NCBI GenBank assembly: GCA_009746045.1
Contig: RPFO01000079.1
Span: 4,602,238-4,666,237, forward strand
From: Mesostigma viride
Lineage: Eukaryota > Streptophyta > Mesostigmatophyceae > Mesostigmatales > Mesostigmataceae
Direction of reading: 5' to 3'
DNA length: 64,000 nucleotides
Position 1 is the first letter of the stretch; each line of letters begins with the position of its first letter. The position numbers and the translations under genes were made by a program. Below, piece after piece: positions 56,011 to 64,000 of this stretch. Below the pieces are notes generated by a model. It had not been told where the DNA came from. It searched no databases and worked only from the letters and a program-made list of their open reading frames with translations.

Positions 56011-57941
56011 TAGTATCCCACGCCGCCGGCACATGATGGGCATCAGAGAGTCTTATAGTGGCTTTGATCCATGTAATGGCCGGCAGATTCGATCTGACTG
56101 CCCTCGCCGATATCTAGTAGTCGAGTATCGCTACTTAAACTTGAGATCAGACCACCTACAACTAGCCATTCTCGACTTGGCCTACTTGGCGTAACTGAGA
56201 ATGACGTAAGAGCCCTTTTTGCCAGTCTCGTAACAACTTAGTAGACAACTTTCACCCGGCCTGGTCGGAAAACGACCTTCGGCTACCCGAGGGCAGATTT
56301 GGAATTCCCTTTGAGAGATCTGTCGATTGCACCAGTCAAATTTAGTTTTGGGGTCGATCTACGAGACCCAGTTTCTTTGCGCAGTCCAGTTTCTCGCCGG
56401 CCCGCTTGCAGTTGAACTGAATAGCGTCAGTTTGTTTGCCGCACCCGCGCATCAGTCCGCCAATTGAGTCAATTGGCGGCCAGCAGCAGAGATTTGGAAA
56501 TGACGGCCGACTGCCCGGAGGGCCCTTAAACTTTTGAAAAGACACCCAGAGTCGGCGGAAGGATGATCATGAGTGCCTGCCTGATGGCACATTTTGACCA
56601 CCAAGCACTGTACTGGTGTTTGTTACAATATAGTGACCGTGTGAATCAGGACCGTTAAAACTGTACAGTAGTCAGTAGACTGTACGCATAGTCGAATTTC
56701 ATAAGCTGCTTAGCTCATTGCCGGAAAAAAATTCGCCGCGCCGAGTCCCCTTAAGAAGGTATGTGAGGTTGCGAATATAGCTCGAACCCGGCCCACCAGC
56801 CGGAGGGACGCTGACTCATGGACATGCCTGGCCCCTAGCCGAGCAAGGCCGCCAGTCGTTGGCCGATCATGGTAAGTAAGTACCTACGTGGACGCCGGTC
56901 CTGCGCATGGGCATGCCACCGTGTACTACGGAAATCTCATTAGAAAAATAATTACAAACGTCGTATGCATCGTAAGTACTCGGCCAAACCATAGTCACTA
57001 TCTAGAGGGATATAATCCTCATCCGAGAGCTAGAGCTGTCCTCTCAAGCAGCTTGACGGCGCACAACATGGTAGGTTGGTTGTGGGGAATCATGAAGTGA
57101 GACAACTATGCAGGTTGCAGCTAGCTGCATCTAGATATGTATAGCATTTTGCAGCGAATGTTTCCGCTTGAATGGGATCTATGAGGGTCTGGACAAAAAT
57201 CAACATCAGCGAGGCAACGTCAGCGCATGCCAGATTGCTGTTCATCAATTAATAAAATAAATACGAGTGGAGGTTGAAAACATAAATATTTAGGAGCATG
57301 AGTACTGATACACATGTGCATGCTATTGTAAAAATGCATTTTCGCCTCGGCCACAAACATGTGCGTAGCACATGCTTGGCTTGTCGAACCTAATGCAACG
57401 GGTAATGTCACATGCAGGCCGGAAGGGCCACAAAATCCACGATCACAGGCCTACTGATTATTGCTCTTCTCACTAAGTGCCTATTGCCTACGTCCACACC
57501 CGCTTCCTTTGCGAGCAGAAGCAAACATGAAGAGGCTGCACGAATAGCTGAGAAGTATGTTTGGACCCTGTTCGCCTGCACCTCAAGCCCAAAGCCCAGC
57601 CATTGGCACGGCTTAGAAACTGCTACAAAAACTGTAAGGTTTAGTAGCGAACACCCCATGTGTGCTCTCTATCCAAATAATTCTAACCACTGCCTGCAAG
57701 CAATGCCGCCATAAACCCCATACAGGCACCCGGTCTTGAGCAGCCAGCTCCTCTCTTTCCGCGATCAGGGAGTGCCCCCATCCACACGCACGGATGACTC
57801 ATGGGAATGACATCGTTGCCTTTGGGGGTCAAGCGAAACCATATCACCAAGGCCGTGCCAGAATGCCCATCTGGATCTTCACCCATATGCAGATCGCTTG
57901 GATTTCCAACGGACATCCAGTGCTCGAAGAAAATGCAACGG
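56011..57941. other. Intergenic, no supported gene
   Basis: About 1.9 kb without a recognisable coding region or element. A 100-codon ATG frame at 57412-57714 with a hydrophobic N-terminus is opposed by a similar frame on the other strand and has no motif. Confidence 0.4.
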
Positions 57942-60900
57942 TCACACGCCGGGTGGCGTCTTGTGCTCGTACATCACGTTGAACGTCTGCAACACACGCG
58001 TGCCCTCGCGCCGGGGCGACCGCACCCAATGGGGCGACACCGGCGGCGATGGCGTCTTGAACCTAACACCTTGCATCCGCGCGATGGCCGGTGTGGGCGG
58101 TGACGACGGCTCCTCCGCCTCATCCCCACCCAGGTCCACACTTTCCCTATCCGACCCTCCCCAACCGGTGCTGGCATCCCCCCTCTCCGATCGCCGCTCC
58201 CACTGGAACATGGGGACGGTCATGCACAGGCCGCTGCTACCTATCGCATCCGCCTCCCCTGACGGATCCCTGGCTTCCGCCGGCTCATGACCAGCCCGTG
58301 CGATCCCGCCAGCAAAGGACGGGTACATCAGTCTGGCATCCGCAACGCTGCCGTGGCTTTCACTACTGACGCCCGTGGACGTCACGGAAGAGAACGCACA
58401 CGATTCGCCGCTAACACGCAGGGTGGCCCTCTCCCCGGCCACTGGCAACGGCTCATCCTGGCTAACCCCTGCCTGCGGCGGGGCCTCACCCGATGACACA
58501 GGCTGGCCTGCGTGTCGCATGGCCGCGATGCCTCTCTGAGAGGCCACCCTCTGAGCTGAGGGGGAGTTGACGGATGCCAGTGGTGCCGAGATAGAGCGAG
58601 AAGCCGCAGACATGTGTGGGTGGCTGCCCATTCCCTCGCTTGGCTTCTTCTCTTTCTTCTTCTCCATACCCTTGCCCACTTGCTTATACTTTCCCCTGTC
58701 CCTACTCTTTCCCTGGCCCTCATTCTCAGCCCTGTCCCCATCCCTGCCCTGGTCCCCATCCTCGCCCAACTGCCTGCGTTCAGACCCGCCAGCGCCCACG
58801 CCTCCCTCGCCGCCGCTTGCGCGATATGGTTGTGCCACGTGGCGAGACCACGCGATTGCCGGCGAGGACGGCGCATTGTCATCCACGTGTGCAGCGAGCC
58901 CGAACGAGATGCCTGACAAGAGCTCGGTCTCGCCCAGAGAATCGATAACCGCTGGCGCACGTACCCCGCTCCTGCCACCACCAAGGCTGCCCTCGCCTCC
59001 CCCAACGAGCCCACCATGGCTGCTCCCCTCTCCCCTGCTGCTGTTACCCTGATCGTGACTGCTGCCGTCCGCCCTGTTATAGCCACTACTGTCCGCTGCC
59101 ACAACGCCTGAGGACTGCATTCTCCCCCAGGTACCATGCCCGCTGCTGCTGCCGTACGCGCCACCACCCTGTGCCAGGTTTGCCCCCGTCGACGAGGCGG
59201 CCATCGCGACCGCTTTCCATAGGCTGCGATCCCTTGTCGACGACTGCGATGTGTCCAAACCAGGGTTACTGTGGGACCCAGAATCCCTGCGGGACCTAAG
59301 CCCAGAGCTCTGTCGGGATCTGAACCCACCCATGCGCGCGCCCGATGCCGACAAAGCCGCATCCTCCATACCCTCCATGTGCTGCCGGACCTTTTCGTGG
59401 AAACTAGAGCTGCTGTCGTCACCCTCGCGGGCCGCGCCTCCAGACATCAACAACGCCCGGGACTTGCGCCGCTGCATCCATGCGCGGACTCGAGAGACGC
59501 CCGTGATGAGCGATGTCGCCGTCCTGCGGCGCCGCAAGGGCCGTCGGCCAGAATCCTCCTCGCCTCCATCCTCTGCACCACCTGCACGGCCTGCCAGACT
59601 GGAAAAGAAACCCAGCCCCCGCTTCAGCCGCGTCTCAATCGCCGGCGGCAAGTTCGCAGACGGGTACAGGACACCCTGCCCGCCGCCCTCGACCCGAACA
59701 GTCCGTGCCAACGCCTCTTCTGCTGTCCGCGGCATGTCACCCGGCTTGAACGAGCTGTTCCGTCGGAAGCTGACGGGGCGGAGCCGACCCGACATGGACC
59801 GCAAGTAGACCAGTGACGGGCCGTTGCTGGCATGCGGCACGCCGCCGGCCTCACCCTCCCCAGGCTCTCCCTCTCCCTGGGCGCTCCCTGGGAGCGTCTT
59901 GCGCGGGTGCCTCTCGCGCCACACCCGCTGCACCACGATGGCCGCGGCGCGCAGGCGCTGGTAGCGGACGCGCGCGTGCCAGCCCCGCATCGCCGCCTGC
60001 AGGCGCACCAGCGTGCGGAAGAGCTGGGCGGGTCTTGCTGCCGCCGCCACCACGGCGGGGGGCATCACCCAGGGAACCGGCGCCGCGGCCGCAATACCGG
60101 TTTCTACTGAGCCCGGGGCATCCGTGGTTGTCGTGCCGGCGGTACTCTCCCCTGCCATCGACACAGAGGTCTCCCCGAACACCGCCACCCCCCCTGGGGG
60201 GGTTCCCAGACCACTGGCCGCCGTCACGCCACTGTGTACTGGCAAGGGGACCATGGCCGTGGGATCCGTGAGGGCCACCGGTGGGCTGGCCAGCCGGCAC
60301 ACGGGCTGACTTCCCCCCTCATCGTCCTCCATGACGATTGCGGGATGCAGAATTGCAGCGCCCCAGTCGCGCGCGGCCAGCCACCCGGCCAAGGTGGCGC
60401 CGACGTCGAGCCGCCGCAACCCCAGCATCCGCTGCAGCAGCGGCACCACGTCCCACAGCCGAAACATGACCGTGGCGAGGAAGCTCTCGAGCGGGGCGTC
60501 CTGTGTGCTGATGCTGCCTTCCGGCCCCTTGACCTTGAGCACCCTGGACTGGACCACGTGAGCGAAGGTCGTGTTTGGTGCCCGCTTCAGCCACCGCCCT
60601 GACCGCACGCGATCCCCGTCCCCTTCCACCATGCCCTCGCCCTCCTCCCCGCTGGCATCCCTGGGGCTCGCCTCCCCGCTCTTCGGCCCCTCACGCCCGC
60701 TGCGCTCACGGCTTGAGGTCCTGCTTCTGGTGCCCGCGTGCGAGTGACGGCCGCCAGAGTTAACCTCCGGACTGCCCGAGGAAGAGACCTCCCCCCCTCC
60801 CGCGGGCATGAGCGACCGCCGCTTGCCGGATCCGATCTGCCACCAGCGCGCATGGGTGGGGCTGACAGAGATCGAGGGAGAGGTCGCCCTCGGCTCGCGC

Positions 60901-63900
60901 GCTGACACGCTCCGCTGCATCATGCGCGCGCGGCGTGCCGAGGGGGACGAAGGCACCGCGCTGCTGACAACGTCGCCCCCACCATGATCCGCCCCCCCAC
61001 CGCTTCTCGCAGGCGCGGCGGAGAAGACACGGGAAAGGAACGGGCGCGGGGCGCCGGGCGATGTCTTCCTGGCATCTGCCCCCGCGGGGCGCGCATCCTG
61101 CCTGCTGGGTGGGTCCTGGAACATGACCTTTAGGGGCGGTGACGCAGGACCCCCCTTTAGCGGGGGAGATGCCGACAGGGAGCCAACCCTTTGGGGTGAT
61201 GGCGGTGATGGCAGCGGCAGGGAGAGGTTCAGTCGGGTGGGGGGGGCGACGAGCGGTGTTTCCAGGCCGCTGGCAATGGTCACGAGCGGAGTCTGGGTGT
61301 TTGAGGCAGCGGCTCCCTGTACAGATCGGCTCATGCCCGGGCTGGCAGCGGCGCTTGTAGGTAGGCTGCCGTCCGCCCCCCGGCTAATGGCTTGGGGAGT
61401 AAACGTGGGGTGGTCAGCGGATGCTAGCACATCCGTGTCCGACACGATGGGATGCTCATCTTGCGTAGACAGTAGGATGCCTTGCTCTAGCTTGGGAGGC
61501 TCGCGGACACCCAGGTCGGAACGTGGTCGAGGCCGAGTTGAGAACGATAAATCGATGCTTCGAGCTAATGCTGCCACGCCGGTCGGTGACCCGATGTGAG
61601 TGGGGGAGTAGGGTGGGCATGCATGCTCCAAGGGGTGCAGATGCATGGCGTGCGATCCATGCATGTCTTCAGATCCATGCATGCCTTTCGATTCGTGCCT
61701 GGCTTGAATTTCATGCTCATCCTCATGATCAGCTTGATGCGTTGACGGTGGCGACTTGGCCAGTGGCGCGGCATCGCCGTTGACGCCAGCGTCACCATCG
61801 GGATTACTCTCTGCACTATCTACAGGCAGCAGCGGCGGTGGCGGCGGCTTCTTGCCCAGGGGCAGCGAGCTCAGGTACGTGTGCAAGAGCCACAGGGAGC
61901 CCGCCTCCTTATCCGTCGCAGGTGATGTGAAGCTGAAGTCATCTACCTGTCTTTCCCCCAACTGCTTCCCATCACCCTCCACCCCATTAACTCCCTCACC
62001 CTCTACCGCACTGATCTCACCCACGCCTCCCACTCTCTCCCTTCCAAGCTGCTCCTGCGCCAGTACTTGCCCAACCGCCCGGTCGGTAGCAACGCCGTCC
62101 ACGGGGGTGACTAGGGTGCCAGATGGCGGCGCGCCGTCACTCCCCCTTGACCGATCCATGGAGAACCAGCCACGCGGGGACACCTGGTTGTCCGAGCTCC
62201 CTTGCTCCATCGCGGGAGACTCTGGGGAACGGGCGCTAGTATTCGGCGACGCAGACCATCCGCTGTTGGTGTACCCACTTCGCCCGCCATCCCCCCCACT
62301 GCTGGCAAAACTCTCGTCCGGCCCGCCTTCATGGGACGGGAATTTCCCGCGCAGTGCCGCCGCGAGGGGACTGCCAGCGGTTGTCACACGTCGCCGGCTC
62401 CGCCTCACCCCGCTGCCCACGCTGCCCGGACCACCCCTGGTGACGACGGCCCCCCTGGGCGTCGCGGGGGCGGAGATGGACCCCTTGGAGCTGGTCATGG
62501 TGATGGACCGCTGCAGCAAGAGAAGCTGGTGCTCCTTGAACGCCGCCACGTCACGCTCGTGTTGCAAGGCGCCTCCACCCTCCCCTGCCATCGCCGAATG
62601 ACCACCCTCGCCATCCGCACTCCCTAACACACCTCCGCCTATCGACTCTGTAGCCCTATCCCCCCCTCCTGCCGAATCGTCCCAGCGCCCTGTCATCGCC
62701 CCATCTCTACCATGCGTCGTGTCGCGGCCACCGTCCTCCATGGCCCCCAGCGTGGCGTTCATGGCCGCCCACCGGCGCTCCTTGGCTGAGCCCCGCTTGT
62801 GAAAGACCAGGCCGAGCAGGCCGGCCGCAGGCCAGCGACCGTAAGTAAACCCAAAGTGGCCCGCACCAGACCCACTGTCAGGCTTCTTGAACAGCTCGTG
62901 GTCGGGCAGCGAGCGCGGCGAGAGGTCCCCCCCCGTGATGCTGGCACCCGCGTCCTCGTCCCCCTCGAGAGCGTACGTGCCGCCTCGCCCTGGGGGGGTA
63001 ACCTGCGCGCCAGCGCCCCGCGCGTTGGCGGATGTCGACCCCGCGGTCGCCATGGAGTCGCCACCTGGCATGTTCCAATTGCGCGTTGTGCGCAGGTCGT
63101 GGAACCGGCTCAGGAAGTTCTTGCCACCACTGAATCGATTGGACCCGGTGCTGGTCCCCGTCACAGGCCCGCTGGAATGATACTGCACGCCGGTGGAGGC
63201 ATGCCCACCCCCCGTGGTGCTCGGCGTGCTTCCCATCACCTCCCCGCCGCTCGCCAAGCTGGCATCCATGTTGCGGAGGGCATCACCCGCCGCCCCCCCC
63301 GCGGTGTGCGTGCGGCGGTGTCCAGGGACCGTCGACTCGCTACTGGGGTTTGCGCGCCGAACGAGCGAGGTCATGCGGGAGAACATGGAGCGGATGTGGG
63401 TCGGGGAGCGAGGGCTACGGGGACTTCGGGACCCTGGCGGGTCATCCCCATGATCCCCCCACCAGCCACTCCCCCGGCTCAGGAAGCTGCGGGGGGTGGA
63501 CGCCGCGGAGTCGCCCCCGCCCCCGAACCACCCGCGCAGCCGGCCACTGTTCACACTGGGGGATCCGGGGCTCGCCCGGCCCCCGCTCCGGTGGGAGTCA
63601 TCGTCCCCACCACGGTGGTGTAGGCGGGAGCTCGGCCGGCTGCGGCGCTGAAGAGACCTGCTGCGCTCCAACGCCTCCACGTTCCCCAGCTCCTCCAGCA
63701 CCGCGGCCTGGATGGACGCGGCGGCCCGGTCCAGGTTCTTGTCGCGGCGGCTCAGCAGAGTGCCGGCAATCAGGTCCGCGTCGATGCCGTTGCTGTCCGC
63801 CAGCACGCGCTTGAGGTGCTTCATCTTAATGTCCGCCTGCGCCATGAGCACGGTCGCGTTGGCCGCGGAATGCAGCAGCGCCGCCTCGAGCTGGTTGAGC

Positions 63901-64000
63901 ATGCGGAGGAGTAGTGCGGGGTCAAACGAGCGGAGCGGATCCTCACCAAGCCCTATCCCCGGTCGCCAGCTGCAAGCCTCCCACATGCGGTCGTCCTGGA
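57942..64000 (-). CDS. Very large unrecognised protein, single exon over 2,000 codons, IQ motif; 5' end outside window
   Basis: The frame is open from the right edge of the window to a stop at 57942. The first ~110 residues (63986-63650) are helical and ordered: FDPALLLRMLNQLEAALLHS, LIAGTLLSRRDKNLDRAAAS. Most of the rest is Ser/Gly/Pro/Arg-rich and probably disordered. A second ordered segment at about 60580-60340 reads TFAHVVQSRVLKVKG, LESFLATVMFRLWDVVPLLQ, RLDVGATLAGWLAARDWGAA. An IQ calmodulin-binding-like motif (VRLQAAMRGWHARVRYQRLR, then VVQRVWRER) lies at about 60030-59900. The C-terminus has SP/TP motifs (FKTPSPPVSPHWVRSPRR). I do not recognise the family. IQ plus long disordered tails would fit a scaffold or cytoskeletal protein, but that is only a guess. 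Confidence 0.75.
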   Translation of the reverse strand, partial: QDDRMWEACSWRPGIGLGEDPLRSFDPALLLRMLNQLEAALLHSAANATVLMAQADIKMKHLKRVLADSNGIDADLIAGTLLSRRDKNLDRAAASIQAAVLEELGNVEALERSRSLQRRSRPSSRLHHRGGDDDSHRSGGRASPGSPSVNSGRLRGWFGGGGDSAASTPRSFLSRGSGWWGDHGDDPPGSRSPRSPRSPTHIRSMFSRMTSLVRRANPSSESTVPGHRRTHTAGGAAGDALRNMDASLASGGEVMGSTPSTTGGGHASTGVQYHSSGPVTGTSTGSNRFSGGKNFLSRFHDLRTTRNWNMPGGDSMATAGSTSANARGAGAQVTPPGRGGTYALEGDEDAGASITGGDLSPRSLPDHELFKKPDSGSGAGHFGFTYGRWPAAGLLGLVFHKRGSAKERRWAAMNATLGAMEDGGRDTTHGRDGAMTGRWDDSAGGGDRATESIGGGVLGSADGEGGHSAMAGEGGGALQHERDVAAFKEHQLLLLQRSITMTSSKGSISAPATPRGAVVTRGGPGSVGSGVRRSRRRVTTAGSPLAAALRGKFPSHEGGPDESFASSGGDGGRSGYTNSGWSASPNTSARSPESPAMEQGSSDNQVSPRGWFSMDRSRGSDGAPPSGTLVTPVDGVATDRAVGQVLAQEQLGRERVGGVGEISAVEGEGVNGVEGDGKQLGERQVDDFSFTSPATDKEAGSLWLLHTYLSSLPLGKKPPPPPLLPVDSAESNPDGDAGVNGDAAPLAKSPPSTHQADHEDEHEIQARHESKGMHGSEDMHGSHAMHLHPLEHACPPYSPTHIGSPTGVAALARSIDLSFSTRPRPRSDLGVREPPKLEQGILLSTQDEHPIVSDTDVLASADHPTFTPQAISRGADGSLPTSAAASPGMSRSVQGAAASNTQTPLVTIASGLETPLVAPPTRLNLSLPLPSPPSPQRVGSLSASPPLKGGPASPPLKVMFQDPPSRQDARPAGADARKTSPGAPRPFLSRVFSAAPARSGGGADHGGGDVVSSAVPSSPSARRARMMQRSVSAREPRATSPSISVSPTHARWWQIGSGKRRSLMPAGGGEVSSSGSPEVNSGGRHSHAGTRSRTSSRERSGREGPKSGEASPRDASGEEGEGMVEGDGDRVRSGRWLKRAPNTTFAHVVQSRVLKVKGPEGSISTQDAPLESFLATVMFRLWDVVPLLQRMLGLRRLDVGATLAGWLAARDWGAAILHPAIVMEDDEGGSQPVCRLASPPVALTDPTAMVPLPVHSGVTAASGLGTPPGGVAVFGETSVSMAGESTAGTTTTDAPGSVETGIAAAAPVPWVMPPAVVAAAARPAQLFRTLVRLQAAMRGWHARVRYQRLRAAAIVVQRVWRERHPRKTLPGSAQGEGEPGEGEAGGVPHASNGPSLVYLRSMSGRLRPVSFRRNSSFKPGDMPRTAEEALARTVRVEGGGQGVLYPSANLPPAIETRLKRGLGFFSSLAGRAGGAEDGGEEDSGRRPLRRRRTATSLITGVSRVRAWMQRRKSRALLMSGGAAREGDDSSSSFHEKVRQHMEGMEDAALSASGARMGGFRSRQSSGLRSRRDSGSHSNPGLDTSQSSTRDRSLWKAVAMAASSTGANLAQGGGAYGSSSGHGTWGRMQSSGVVAADSSGYNRADGSSHDQGNSSRGEGSSHGGLVGGGEGSLGGGRSGVRAPAVIDSLGETELLSGISFGLAAHVDDNAPSSPAIAWSRHVAQPYRASGGEGGVGAGGSERRQLGEDGDQGRDGDRAENEGQGKSRDRGKYKQVGKGMEKKKEKKPSEGMGSHPHMSAASRSISAPLASVNSPSAQRVASQRGIAAMRHAGQPVSSGEAPPQAGVSQDEPLPVAGERATLRVSGESCAFSSVTSTGVSSESHGSVADARLMYPSFAGGIARAGHEPAEARDPSGEADAIGSSGLCMTVPMFQWERRSERGDASTGWGGSDRESVDLGGDEAEEPSSPPTPAIARMQGVRFKTPSPPVSPHWVRSPRREGTRVLQTFNVMYEHKTPPGV

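Noticed and set aside
57412-57714. 100-codon ATG frame with hydrophobic start
   Set aside because: A similar-length frame lies on the opposite strand; no conserved motif seen. Could be revisited with RNA data.
57942-64000. Myosin or formin identity for the giant protein
   Set aside because: An IQ motif and low-complexity tails alone are not enough; no motor, FH2 or dilute-domain motif is visible.

Overview
This is a nuclear contig from a GC-rich, intron-rich eukaryote. It is most likely a chlorophyte green alga. It has a RelA/SpoT homologue with TGS and ACT domains, as in plastid RSH1 proteins. It has a plant-like mitochondrial complex I TYKY subunit, GT-AG introns of a few hundred to about 1,300 bases with long polypyrimidine or poly-C runs before acceptors, and a dense load of non-LTR retroelements, SINEs and DNA transposons. 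The lineage call is inference; no rRNA or organelle marker is present.

Host genes. 1-5555 (+): last eight exons of an RSH (p)ppGpp synthetase/hydrolase gene. 10793-12709 (+): an intronless cysteine-type LRR protein of 638 aa, possibly F-box. 16425-26715 (-): a ten-exon gene that I could join in frame throughout, giving a 1203-aa type II membrane protein with two tandem class I methyltransferase folds; the second has lost its SAM-binding motifs. 27804-32193 (+): seven exons of the complex I 2x[4Fe-4S] subunit NDUFS8/TYKY (206 aa), divergent from the methyltransferase gene. 46523-50372 (-): two exons of an RNF10/Mag2-type RING ubiquitin ligase (955 aa). 57942-64000 (-): one huge exon (more than 2,000 codons) of an unrecognised low-complexity protein with an IQ motif, running off the window.

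Mobile DNA fills about 6-10 kb, 13.2-16 kb and 33.2-56 kb. I distinguish these groups: family A (encodes only an L1 ORF1p-like protein), family B (ORF1 C-terminus plus its own 3' UTR), RT-bearing LINE families C, D and E, two tRNA-like SINE families, a piggyBac-like element (TTAA), two hAT elements (8-bp target duplications) and a palindromic MITE. Target-site duplications let the insertion order be read: at 38.2-43.1 kb a family A element contains a hAT and a LINE D; the LINE D contains a piggyBac; the piggyBac contains a family B element.

Two patterns stand out. First, several introns contain degenerate copies of their own flanking exon edge, splice site included: copies of exon 3' edges lie downstream, copies of 5' edges lie upstream. 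Second, unrelated retroelement families end in the same small hairpin (CTCC-CAAC-GGAG type) followed by an AATT-like simple repeat, so ORF1-only and RT-bearing elements share a terminus.
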